Origin: Saccharothrix deserti | GTDB lineage: Bacteria; Actinomycetota; Actinomycetes; Mycobacteriales; Pseudonocardiaceae | Direction: 5' to 3' | Length of the DNA stretch: 64,000 nucleotides | Assembly: GCF_009769385.1 (NCBI RefSeq) | Contig: NZ_ML775960.1 | Location: 306,842 to 370,841, forward strand | Part shown: piece by piece, positions 49,880 through 59,228 of the stretch | How the letters are laid out: every line of letters starts with the position of its first letter | Position numbering within the stretch: position 1 is the first letter of the stretch | Made by a program: the position numbers and the translations under genes | The notes under the pieces: model-generated | Told to the model about the DNA's origin: nothing | Databases searched by the model: none | What the model saw: the letters and a program-made list of their open reading frames with translations, nothing else

Positions 49880-51723
49880 CAGCCGAAGAACCCCGAGCCG
49901 GTCGAGGTCAGCGTGTCCACCAGCAGCGCCCGGTCCAGGTACTGGTTGCCACGTTCGCACGAGGTCTCCGACGCGAAGAGGCACGCGTGGCAGGCCGCAC
50001 CGTAGAGCCGGGCGTGCTCGCGCGGGTCGTGCTCGGCGCACAGCGGATCACTGCTGCACAACCGCGCCGCGGCGAGCGCGCGTTCGATCAGGGCTCCGAG
50101 GTTCTGCTGTTCACCGAGGCTGACCAGCCCGCCCAGGGTGCCTTCGCTGTCGGGTGCGGCGGTGTAGAGCAGAACGCCCGCCATCGGCCGGTCACCCGTG
50201 GCGGCGTAGATCCGTTCCCCGATCCCGGACGCGCTGTAGCCGGATTCCAGCGCGAGTTCCCGGATCAACGCGTGGGCGAAGGTGTGCAAGAGCACGTACC
50301 GCGCGCCGGGCCAGGCGTCACGGTCGAGCCGACGACGTTCCCGCCACTGGTGGTGGGCCGGTTCGAGCACCCGGCGTCCGCGTTCGCGCACCGCGTCGTT
50401 CCGCTCCCAGTGCGAGAGGCGCTGCTCGGAGAACTGGATGAAGATGCCCTCGCCGCGCATCTCGGCACACGGCACCCACGTCGGCGGATCGATCGACAGC
50501 GGCGCACGGCGCACGTCGGCGGCCCCCGGTTCACCCCACTCGGGGGCGTCGATGCGGGTGAAGCCGTAGAGCGCGGCGACCTCGCGCAGGCGGGTCACCA
50601 GCACGACCTTCTCCAGCCAGCTGTCGGTGCCCCTGGGCCGGTTCTCGCGGCGAGTGGTGAAGTCGGGCAATTCGTACGGATCGCCCTCGCTGAAGGTCTG
50701 CCACTCGGGAGTGAGCAAGTCGTGGTCGTCGACCGGCTGCCGATCGGGCGGCGATTCGGCATGTCGTCGAATCGCCTCCCACACCTTGTCCTCGCCGTAG
50801 GGTTCGAGTTCCGGCCAACAGCGCTGGGTGCGCATCAGGTTCTTGGCGATGCCCTCGGGCAGCGCCGCCAACAGACCCAGTTGGCCCCAGAACTCGGCTA
50901 CCAGCTGGTCCACCGCTTCGTCGGCGCGAGGAAGGCTGAACGCGCGCAGCTGCATGGCGAACCAGCTGTTGGTGGCGCCGAGCACCAGGGTGCGCGGCTG
51001 CTTGTCGCAGTCCTCGTAGGTGCCCAGGTGCGGGTGGCGCCCGCGGCACAGCGGCAGGTTCTCCGCGGCCGCCGCACCCAGCGCCTGCGCCATGCTCTGC
51101 TGGTTGCCGCATTCGCCGCAGCTGACGACGATGTTGGCCGCTTCACCGGTGGTGCCGCGTTCGGCGAGCTTCAGGGAGTGACCCGATTCCGGGACCGATC
51201 CTTTGTGGACGAAGTACTGCCACGGGAAGTCGTCCAGGTGCCCGTTGTCACAGGCGAGCACGAATCGCGCGGGCACGGCGACCGGTCGGGTCGTGCGACC
51301 ACCCCGGCAGTTGTGCACGTACCGCACCCGGTCGGGGTTGAACATGTCGTGGATCAGCTCGAAGTACCCGGCGTCGGCACGGCCCAGCTGGTTGCACCGG
51401 GTGTCCGAGCAACGCAGCCAGGTGGGGAACAGGCCGACCGGCACACCGACCTTGGCCCACTCGCCGAACACGTCACTGGTCTCCGGCAGGTGCGGTGGCT
51501 GCCGGAGCGCCTCGACCTGCGTGCCCAACCGGGTGCGGACGGCCGCGAGCAGCCGTTCCTCGGTGATCTCGGTCGCGTGGCGGAGTTCCCAGCGGTCCAG
51601 CCCCATCGTCACGACCGAGAGGTTGGGCAGGTCCGCGACCGCGCCGACGCCGTAGGTGTGCAGCAGTTGGTTGGGCCGCAGCGCGCCGACTCTGCTGGTG
51701 CGGGGACGGTCGGGCGCGGTCAC
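49879..51723 (-). CDS. drmB: DISARM protein DrmB (DUF1998)
   Basis: 614 residues. It has zinc-type Cys clusters CSDTRC, CGECGNQ and the C-terminal CHACLFASETSCERGNQYLDR (the DUF1998 signature), plus the family opening RPNQLLHTYGVGAVADLPNLSV. DrmB partners the DrmA helicase; the DrmAB complex binds and translocates on invading DNA. The GTG start at 51723 overlaps the drmA stop by 4 bp (GTGA); the frame further upstream overlaps drmA and is not used. Confidence 0.95.
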   Translation of the reverse strand: MTAPDRPRTSRVGALRPNQLLHTYGVGAVADLPNLSVVTMGLDRWELRHATEITEERLLAAVRTRLGTQVEALRQPPHLPETSDVFGEWAKVGVPVGLFPTWLRCSDTRCNQLGRADAGYFELIHDMFNPDRVRYVHNCRGGRTTRPVAVPARFVLACDNGHLDDFPWQYFVHKGSVPESGHSLKLAERGTTGEAANIVVSCGECGNQQSMAQALGAAAAENLPLCRGRHPHLGTYEDCDKQPRTLVLGATNSWFAMQLRAFSLPRADEAVDQLVAEFWGQLGLLAALPEGIAKNLMRTQRCWPELEPYGEDKVWEAIRRHAESPPDRQPVDDHDLLTPEWQTFSEGDPYELPDFTTRRENRPRGTDSWLEKVVLVTRLREVAALYGFTRIDAPEWGEPGAADVRRAPLSIDPPTWVPCAEMRGEGIFIQFSEQRLSHWERNDAVRERGRRVLEPAHHQWRERRRLDRDAWPGARYVLLHTFAHALIRELALESGYSASGIGERIYAATGDRPMAGVLLYTAAPDSEGTLGGLVSLGEQQNLGALIERALAAARLCSSDPLCAEHDPREHARLYGAACHACLFASETSCERGNQYLDRALLVDTLTSTGSGFFG

Positions 51724-54700
51724 AGTGCACTCCCGGTCGGGTCGGCTTCGTCGGTCGGCGCGCGGAACGCCGGTTCGGTGTCCCACGGGTCGATCCCCGG
51801 GAGCAGCTGCAACTGCACGCCAGGCTCGACGTCACGCAGGGAGGTGGGCGCGACCAGCGGGCTTCGCCCCGCCACGCCCGGCCGGCGCAGCAACCCGGCG
51901 ATGTCCTCGCTGACCCGAGGTTGGTCGTAGGCGAGCCGGCGGCCCGGAACGGCCCGTTCCCTGGCCCACATGTCCAGGCGCAGGTCGAGCTGGTCGGTGA
52001 TGCGCTGGGTGATGTGGCGTGGCCTCCCGCCCGCTCGCCTGCCGAGGAACCGCACCACGTGATCGGCCAGTTCCGAGTGCCGGTCGAAGTCCTGCGCACG
52101 GAGGTTGCCGTTGTACGCCTGCTCCAGTTCCCGCACCAGCGCCACCATGACACCGGTCAGGCCGCGGTCGATGGCGCGGTCGGCGAACGGCGTGACCGAC
52201 AGGGCCTCCACGCGCCGGTAGAAGGTCTGGTGGAAGTGCTCGAACGTCTCGTAGTGCGACAGGTCGCGGGGCCGGGCCCAGTTGTAGACGGTGAACACCA
52301 GCCCCGGTGCCTGGCGACCGACGCGACTGGTCGCCTGGATGTACTCGGCGGTGGACTTGGGCTGGTTGGTCACGACCATGACACCCAGCCGGGACACGTC
52401 CACACCGACCGCGATCATGTTGGTGGCCAGCAGCACGTCGATCGGCGCGGCCGTCCCCTTGGGCCTGGTCCCGGTGAAGGGGATCTGGAGTTCGTCGAGC
52501 AGCGGGCGGATGGCGTCGGAGCTCAGCCGTGAGGTCAGCTCCTTCTGCTTCGGGTCGTACCGCCTGGCCAGCCCGCGCGCGTCCGCCCTGGCCAGGCGGG
52601 CGCTGACGTCGTCCTCGACGAGCCTGCGCATACCGCCCAGGTCGCGGAGGCTGTTGAAGTAGCCGACCAGGGTCATGTACGGGTCCGTCACCTCGTTGCG
52701 CCCGTATTGCTCGTGCAGCCGCTGCGCCGCGCCGAGCACGGAGACGTAGACCCGGATCAGGGTGGACTTGATGCGGGAACCGTGGGCGCAGATGCCGACG
52801 TAGCGACGGCCGGGCCGCTCGTCGATCGGCCGCTGCCGGGCGAAGTAGCTGTCGTCGATGGTGAGGCCGGGTGGCGGGAAGACCTCGGTCCGGCGGTGGA
52901 ACAGGTCGTGGATCTGCCGGGTCGCGCGGCGGACCGTCGCCGTGGACGCGATCACCTTGGGCCGCACGGACCGGCCGCCTTCGAGCTTCCACGTCGCCAA
53001 CCGGTCGACGGCGGTCTCGTACAGCCCGACCAACGATCCGAGCGGGCCGGAGATGAGGTGCAGCTCGTCCTGGATGATCAGGTCGGGTGGCCGGATGGCG
53101 CTCGTGCCGACCACGCGGCCGGGGTGCCTGGCCCGCTCCCAGTCGGCCTGTTCCAGGTCTTCGGTCAGGTACCCGTGCTGCTCGCAGCGCTTGCTGACGC
53201 GCCCGAACAGCGCCGCCGTCTCCCCCTTCCAGGGCAGCTGCGCGAACTTGTCCACGGTGGCGATCAGCAGGGCGGGCGGATGGCGGTAGATCTCCTCGTC
53301 CACCACGAGCACCGGCAGTCCCCGGTTCGACACCTCCGTCGGCCCCGCGATGGAGCCGAACGGGCAGAACACGTCGGAGCACTGGATCAGCGTCCGCCGG
53401 CGGGTCGGGTCGACCTCGATGTCGCGCCCCTTCTCGATCGCGGCGCCGCACCAGGGACAGCTGGTGAGCTGGTGCGGCGAGCCCTGCCCGAGGGTCGGCC
53501 TGCCGCTGGAGCGGCGGACCTCCTTGACCCAGTCGGCGGCGTGGTCGGTGCGGTTGGGCGTGACCCGGCCGCCTACCCACAGCCCGATGCGGAACGGCGC
53601 GGAACCCCAGGTCGCCTCATCGTCACGCCGCAGCACCTCGGTGGCGCAGATGAGCGTGGTCGCCCTCTCGAACTGCTGGATGGTCAGCAGCCGCAGCGTG
53701 TACCGCATCAGAACGGCCACACCCTCGTCCGCGCGCAGCCCGCCGTACGCGGGTTGGAGCCTGCGGATCGCCAGCGTGAAAGCGGTGAGCCCCAGGTACG
53801 CCTCGGTCTTGCCGCCACCGGTCGGGAACCACAGCAGGTCGACCAGACCGTCGTCGGCGCCCTCGGACCGCTCGACGTGCCGCGGGTCGGCCAACGCGGG
53901 CAGGTTGAGCAGGATGAACGCGAGCTGGAACGGTCGCCAACTGCGGTTGCGCGGCACGTCGACCTCCGTGACCACGTCGTCGAGCAGCTTCGACGGGTGC
54001 GCGCGCCGCTCGTCGGCGGCGATGGTGTGCAGGCGCTGCCGGGCCATCGCGCGGTTGGCGAAACCGAACGCCTTGCGCGCGTGGGCATCGGTCTCCAGCA
54101 GCTCCACCCCGGCCTCGATGCGGTCGGCCGCACGTCGTGCGGCGATCAGCGCGTTCAGCGCCTCGTCACGGTGGCCGTCGAGGTGCGCGTCGGATGCGTC
54201 CACTTCCCCGGCACGCCGGTCGATCCAGTCCCGGTAGCCGGTCACCAGCGGGCGCAGCACTGCCGACAGCTCTTCCGACGGCCCTTCCGCGAGATCCGCG
54301 AGCCGGGTCATGTCGAGCACGACATCACGCAACGCGGTCAGGTCGGCGTCCCGTTCGGGGTCCGGAACGTCCGTCGCGGGCATCTCGATGTCCGGCACGG
54401 TGCGCGTGGTCAGCCGAATTGCCCGCAACGACCGGTCGGTGTGCCGGTCCGCGTGCACGGCCACACCATGACCGACCGCGAACTCGGGGGTGAAGCGGTA
54501 GGCCATGGCGAGGCCCCGTTGCTCGGCCTGGTCGGCCTTGTGCCCACCGGAGGGCCGGTCCGGCCTGGGGAGGAACACCTCGGCCCCGTCCGGCGCTGCG
54601 GCCGACAACTCCACCTGGAACAACCAGTCCGCCGATGCCCGACCGGACCCGCGTGGCTGCCGGTTCTCCAGGAACAGCGACACCAGCCAGTCGTCGTCGT

Positions 54701-55229
54701 GGCGACGAACCCGCCCGCGTACGACGACGTTCGGCGCTTCCGCGTGCGCCGGCACGGGCGGCAACAGCCCTTCCTGGAGCGCCGCTTCGTTCAGCGCGAC
54801 CGTGACGACACCGCTCATCGGAACACGCCGCCAGACGCGGTCCGGCAAGCCTTCCCCGGTCTCCGCCACGACGCGTTCGTAGCGCGCCCACTCGGCGTTC
54901 ACCTCCAGCGTTTCGACGTCACCGGCGACGGTCGCGGTGAACCCGATCGACGACAGCGCGAGGCTGGCCATGTTGGGCGCGCTCGGCTCCTGGCCGCCCT
55001 CCTCGGGATCGATGGCCGGGCTCTCGGCCAACTCGTCCTGGGTCTCGGGCTCGATCACCTCACCGCGCGGTGCGAGCCTGCCCAGCGGATAGCGGTCCAG
55101 CGGGTCCTCGCGGGTGAACTCCTCGTGCTCGCCCTCCAGCGGCCCGAGCAGGTCGGCGAGCACCAACCGCTGCAACTCGTCGCGGATGGCCCGCGCCTCG
55201 GGCACGGCCAGGACGGGCTTCTCGCTCAT
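51720..55229 (-). CDS. drmA: DISARM helicase DrmA
   Basis: 1169 residues, superfamily 2. Walker A is FPTGGGKTEAYLG (Lys474), motif II QDELHLISGPLG (Asp721), and motif VI TSRVGRQAPGLVFTV (Arg972). A zinc-like CPWCGAAIEKG...CSDVFCPFG insert sits between the first two. It is the DNA motor of DISARM, with DrmB. The ATG at 55229 (MSEKPVLAVPEARAIRDELQRL) is chosen over an in-frame start seven codons upstream. It diverges from the first DrmMI gene over 61 bp. Confidence 0.95.
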   Translation of the reverse strand: MSEKPVLAVPEARAIRDELQRLVLADLLGPLEGEHEEFTREDPLDRYPLGRLAPRGEVIEPETQDELAESPAIDPEEGGQEPSAPNMASLALSSIGFTATVAGDVETLEVNAEWARYERVVAETGEGLPDRVWRRVPMSGVVTVALNEAALQEGLLPPVPAHAEAPNVVVRGRVRRHDDDWLVSLFLENRQPRGSGRASADWLFQVELSAAAPDGAEVFLPRPDRPSGGHKADQAEQRGLAMAYRFTPEFAVGHGVAVHADRHTDRSLRAIRLTTRTVPDIEMPATDVPDPERDADLTALRDVVLDMTRLADLAEGPSEELSAVLRPLVTGYRDWIDRRAGEVDASDAHLDGHRDEALNALIAARRAADRIEAGVELLETDAHARKAFGFANRAMARQRLHTIAADERRAHPSKLLDDVVTEVDVPRNRSWRPFQLAFILLNLPALADPRHVERSEGADDGLVDLLWFPTGGGKTEAYLGLTAFTLAIRRLQPAYGGLRADEGVAVLMRYTLRLLTIQQFERATTLICATEVLRRDDEATWGSAPFRIGLWVGGRVTPNRTDHAADWVKEVRRSSGRPTLGQGSPHQLTSCPWCGAAIEKGRDIEVDPTRRRTLIQCSDVFCPFGSIAGPTEVSNRGLPVLVVDEEIYRHPPALLIATVDKFAQLPWKGETAALFGRVSKRCEQHGYLTEDLEQADWERARHPGRVVGTSAIRPPDLIIQDELHLISGPLGSLVGLYETAVDRLATWKLEGGRSVRPKVIASTATVRRATRQIHDLFHRRTEVFPPPGLTIDDSYFARQRPIDERPGRRYVGICAHGSRIKSTLIRVYVSVLGAAQRLHEQYGRNEVTDPYMTLVGYFNSLRDLGGMRRLVEDDVSARLARADARGLARRYDPKQKELTSRLSSDAIRPLLDELQIPFTGTRPKGTAAPIDVLLATNMIAVGVDVSRLGVMVVTNQPKSTAEYIQATSRVGRQAPGLVFTVYNWARPRDLSHYETFEHFHQTFYRRVEALSVTPFADRAIDRGLTGVMVALVRELEQAYNGNLRAQDFDRHSELADHVVRFLGRRAGGRPRHITQRITDQLDLRLDMWARERAVPGRRLAYDQPRVSEDIAGLLRRPGVAGRSPLVAPTSLRDVEPGVQLQLLPGIDPWDTEPAFRAPTDEADPTGSAL

Positions 55230-55290
55230 GGCCGTACGGTAGCCGGCCACACCGACCGTAATGAATTCCGCACCCCTCCGCTAGGACCCT
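55230..55290. promoter_or_regulatory. Divergent promoter region drmA / drmMI-1
   Basis: 61 bp with a small AT-richer centre (TAATGAATTC near 55259-55268). It must carry both promoters, so methylase and restriction-arm expression may be linked here. No clear palindrome was seen. Confidence 0.4.
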
Positions 55291-58200
55291 GTGGCGACCA
55301 AAACAGGGCAGATCAATAGCACGGCGCTGAATACGAAAACGGCGGCCAAACCGCCACTGACCGTTGCCGAACAGCACGGCGAATGGCTGACACTGCTACG
55401 CCCAACCGGTCCGTTCATCGGACTCCCGGTACTCACAGAGGTTTTTCCGGGCGGAGTGGAGAACCTGTCCCGCATTTTGCGGGAAAGGACACGCCAGGCG
55501 TGGGGGGAATTCGACGCCGATCCCGACCGACTCCGGACGCGCTGGCAGGACTTCGTGCTCGGCGAACTGCTCCGCTACCCACCCGCCGCGCTTCGGGAAA
55601 CCGCAGTGTCCGATGTGGACATCCGTGGTCCCTTCAAACCGGACCAGGTCGTGCTCGGAGCAGCCGGCTCGGGCGGTCACGCGGTGCGTCTGCACGTCTA
55701 CCGCCGTGAGGTCGACCCCGAGCTGGCCGCCCGCGTGTGCCGGGACACCCGGACGCCGTTGGCGCTGTCGACCGACGGTCGGTTCTGGACGCTCGTCCAC
55801 GCCCGTCCCGGCGGCCCCACCAGCACGGCCGTGTTCGACGCGGACCTGTGGTCGGAGGAGCCGATCATGCTGCGGGCGTTCGCCTCCCTGCTGTCGCCGC
55901 AGCGGGTCCTGGCGCCCTCGGACCGGCCGGACACGCTGACCGCGTTGTTCGCCAGGACCGAGGACGAGCAGACCCGGATCACCGGAACGTTGGGCGAGCA
56001 GGTCCGGCAGGCGGTGGAGCTGCTGGTCGGCGAGCTCTCCCGGCTGGACCGCGAAGCCGGTGGGACGGTGCTGGCCCAGGTCGACGAGCGGAGCATCTAC
56101 CGGGGCGCGCTGAGGACACTGATGCGCCTGGTGTTCCTCCTCTACGCCGAGCAACGCGAACTGCTGCCCGTCAAAGACCCGGTCTACCGCGACGGGTACG
56201 CGGTCACGACGCTGCACCGGCAGCTGAGCGAGGACCGCGACCGACACGGCGAGGAGGTCGGCGACCGACGCAGCGCCGCCTGGCTGCGACTGCAGGCCAC
56301 GTTCCGGGCGATCCACGGCGGCAGCGAACACCCCGACCTGCGGATCGCGGCCCACGGCGGCTCGCTGTTCGATCCCGCGGTGTCACCGTGGCTGGCCGCC
56401 GTGCCCGTCACGGACCGGGTGGTGCACGAGATCCTGGAGTCGTTGCTGGTGCTCAAGCACCGCGGCAAGGCGGCTGAACGACTCAGCTACCAGGCTCTCG
56501 ACGTGGAGCAGATCGGGCACGTCTACGAGGGTCTGCTGGACTTCTCCTGCCGCAAGGTCGACGAGCCGTACCTGGGCTTGATCGGCAAGCGGGAACCCGA
56601 ACTGCCGTTGGCACGGGTCGAAGCCGGGGTTGATTTCAAGGAGGTTTGCGGGCTCACCTCCAGGCAGGTGGAGAAGGCGCTCGCCGCCCAACCCACACCG
56701 AATGATTTGGCCGCTCTGCACGCCGCGTGCGACAACGATTCCGAGCTGGCGGAGCGCGTCCGGCCGTTCTGGGGCCTGCTGCGCAAGGACCTGCGCGGTG
56801 CGCCGACCGTGTTCCCCGCGAAGTCGGTCGTGTTCACCAACGACAGCGGCCGACGTGCCACGGGGACGTACTACACCCCTCGTGCTCTCGCGCGAGAGAT
56901 TGTCGAGCACACGCTCGCACCGCTATGCCGAGTGCGCGAGGCCTCCGGCGTCTCTCGTCCCCGCACGGCCGAGGAACTGCTGTCGCTCAAGGTGTGCGAC
57001 CCGACGATGGGGTCCGGCGGATTCCTGGTTTCGGCGTGCGAGTACCTGGCCGACCGCCTGGTGGAGGCCTGGGAGCGGGACGGCTACCCCAGCGGTATCG
57101 GCGGCACTGCGGAGGACATCAGGCTCGCCGCGATGCGCATGATCGCGGCCCGCTGCCTCTACGGCGTCGACCGCGACGAACTCGCCGTGGATCTGGCGAA
57201 ACTGTCCCTGTGGTTGCTGACGCTTGCCAAGGGCAGGCCGTTCAGCTTCGTGGACCACGCGCTTCGCTGTGGCGACTCCCTGATCGGCCTGATTAGCGAA
57301 CGCCAGGTCGAAAGCTTCCACCTGGACCCGGACCGCGCGGGCCTCGACTCCGGCCGGTGGACCTTCGGCATCGCCGAAGAGCTCATCAGCCCGGTGCTCG
57401 CCGAAGTGGCGGACCTGCGCAGGTGCATCGAGGACCGCGCCGCCGACGACATCCGGCAGATCAACGAGAAGCAGGACAAGCTCAACCGCGCCGACCGGCT
57501 GACCCGCCGATTACGATTCATCGCCGATGTGGTGGTGGGCGCGGCACTGAGCACGTTCGGCCAGGGTGAGCAGCGCTACCGGGATCGGCTCGCCGCCGTG
57601 TCCGAGGAGGCCATCGGCCTGCTGGCGGAAGAAGAGGAGAACGGCCCAGTCGAACGCAAGGTGCGGCGGGTCGTCGCCGAATGGCTGACCGGTGGCCGGT
57701 CCCGTCCCCTGCGGCCATTCCACTGGGCGCTGGAGTTCCCGGAAGTCCTGCGACGCGGTGGCTTCGACGCCATCGTCGGCAACCCGCCGTTCGTGGGCGG
57801 TCAACGCCTGACCGGCTCGATCGGCCATGACGTGCGCGAGTACCTGGTCACCCGATTAGCCAAGGGCAAGCGGGGAAGCGCGGACCTGTGCTCGTACTTC
57901 CTGCTGCGCAACCTGGAGATCTCGGCCGGTGGTCGCGTCGGGATCATCGCCACCAACACCATCGCCCAAGGCGACACCCGTGAAGTCGGACTCGACCAAG
58001 CCACCAGGCATGGCTGGCGCATCTACCGCGCGATCAAGTCCCAACCGTGGCCCGGCACGGCATCGCTGGAGGTGTCGCTGCTGTGGGTCGGCCACACCGA
58101 GGAAGGAGAAGTCTTCCACCTCGATGGCCGGCAGGTCTCGGACATCACGCCGTCGCTCGACCCACCATCCCGCGCATCCGGCAACCCTCACCGCTTGGCC

Positions 58201-59190
58201 TCGAATGCAGGGCAGTCGTTCCAGGGCACCAACATCCTGGGCACCGGCTTTTTGATCGAACCGGCACATGCGGCCGAGTTGATCGCGCGGAGTAACCGCA
58301 ACCGCGACGTGCTGTTCCCCTACCTCAACGGCGAAGACCTGAACTCCCGGCCTGACTGCTCCGCGGCACGGTGGACAATAAATTTCCATGACTGGAATGA
58401 GGCGCGCGCGGCCGAGTACACGGAATGCTTTGCCATTGTCGAACACAAGGTAAAGCCGGAAAGAATCCGAAACAAGTACAGCAAGACCGCTCGCGAAAGG
58501 TGGTGGCAGTACGAGCGCATCAGGCCGGAATTATACAAGGCTGTGGGCGAGTTGAAGCGGGTTCTCACAATCGCGTTGGTCAGCAGAACCGGATTGCCTC
58601 TCTGGGTTCCAACCGGTCAGGTGTTCTCACACATGTTGGGTGTCTTCGCGACCGATCGAGACGCGCACCTAAGCCTCCTGTCCAGTAACCTGCACTTTGC
58701 GTGGTGGACCATCAAAGGCGCATCGACTATGCGGACGGACGCCCGCTACACACCATCCGACGGATTCGAGACGTTTCCGCAGCCAGAGCTGACCGCGCGG
58801 ATGGATCGGGCAGGCGAGGAACTGCACCGGTTTCGTCGTGGCGTCATGCTGGACCGACAACTCGGCCTGACGAAGCTCTACAACCTCGTGCACGACGAAT
58901 CGGTCAACGACCCTGAGGTGCGGCGGCTGCGTGAGATCCACACCGAAGTGGACGATGCGACCGCCGAGGCGTACGGGTGGTCCGATCTCGGCCTCGGACA
59001 CGGGTTCCACGACACACGACAAGGACGTCGGTTCACGATCGACCCGGTTGCCCAGGTCGAGGTCCTGGACCGGTTGCTGGAGCTGAACCACCAGCGCTAC
59101 GCCGAGGAGGTCGCGCTCGGGCCGCATCGGGGTAGCGGCTCGAAGCGCGGGACAGCGCCAGCACCGCCGACCGACGGCGGGTTGTTCTGA
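55291..59190 (+). CDS. drmMI: DISARM N6-adenine DNA methylase DrmMI, paralogue 1
   Basis: 1299 residues, gamma-class Eco57I-like. SAM motif I is DPTMGSGGFLVSACEYLAD (Asp570) and catalytic motif IV is GNPPF (Asn831). About 1-560 is the N-terminal domain shared with its paralogue, and about 860-1250 should contain target recognition. That C-terminal region differs strongly from the paralogue and its DNA (about 58.37-58.75 kb) is lower in GC. Expected role: methylating host sites so that DISARM spares self DNA. GTG start. It is the only plus-strand gene in the island and is convergent with paralogue 2, 38 bp between stops. Confidence 0.92.
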   Translation: MATKTGQINSTALNTKTAAKPPLTVAEQHGEWLTLLRPTGPFIGLPVLTEVFPGGVENLSRILRERTRQAWGEFDADPDRLRTRWQDFVLGELLRYPPAALRETAVSDVDIRGPFKPDQVVLGAAGSGGHAVRLHVYRREVDPELAARVCRDTRTPLALSTDGRFWTLVHARPGGPTSTAVFDADLWSEEPIMLRAFASLLSPQRVLAPSDRPDTLTALFARTEDEQTRITGTLGEQVRQAVELLVGELSRLDREAGGTVLAQVDERSIYRGALRTLMRLVFLLYAEQRELLPVKDPVYRDGYAVTTLHRQLSEDRDRHGEEVGDRRSAAWLRLQATFRAIHGGSEHPDLRIAAHGGSLFDPAVSPWLAAVPVTDRVVHEILESLLVLKHRGKAAERLSYQALDVEQIGHVYEGLLDFSCRKVDEPYLGLIGKREPELPLARVEAGVDFKEVCGLTSRQVEKALAAQPTPNDLAALHAACDNDSELAERVRPFWGLLRKDLRGAPTVFPAKSVVFTNDSGRRATGTYYTPRALAREIVEHTLAPLCRVREASGVSRPRTAEELLSLKVCDPTMGSGGFLVSACEYLADRLVEAWERDGYPSGIGGTAEDIRLAAMRMIAARCLYGVDRDELAVDLAKLSLWLLTLAKGRPFSFVDHALRCGDSLIGLISERQVESFHLDPDRAGLDSGRWTFGIAEELISPVLAEVADLRRCIEDRAADDIRQINEKQDKLNRADRLTRRLRFIADVVVGAALSTFGQGEQRYRDRLAAVSEEAIGLLAEEEENGPVERKVRRVVAEWLTGGRSRPLRPFHWALEFPEVLRRGGFDAIVGNPPFVGGQRLTGSIGHDVREYLVTRLAKGKRGSADLCSYFLLRNLEISAGGRVGIIATNTIAQGDTREVGLDQATRHGWRIYRAIKSQPWPGTASLEVSLLWVGHTEEGEVFHLDGRQVSDITPSLDPPSRASGNPHRLASNAGQSFQGTNILGTGFLIEPAHAAELIARSNRNRDVLFPYLNGEDLNSRPDCSAARWTINFHDWNEARAAEYTECFAIVEHKVKPERIRNKYSKTARERWWQYERIRPELYKAVGELKRVLTIALVSRTGLPLWVPTGQVFSHMLGVFATDRDAHLSLLSSNLHFAWWTIKGASTMRTDARYTPSDGFETFPQPELTARMDRAGEELHRFRRGVMLDRQLGLTKLYNLVHDESVNDPEVRRLREIHTEVDDATAEAYGWSDLGLGHGFHDTRQGRRFTIDPVAQVEVLDRLLELNHQRYAEEVALGPHRGSGSKRGTAPAPPTDGGLF

Positions 59191-59228
59191 CGAAGGTCGG
59201 GAGACGCGATCAAGTCCGGGTCACTCGG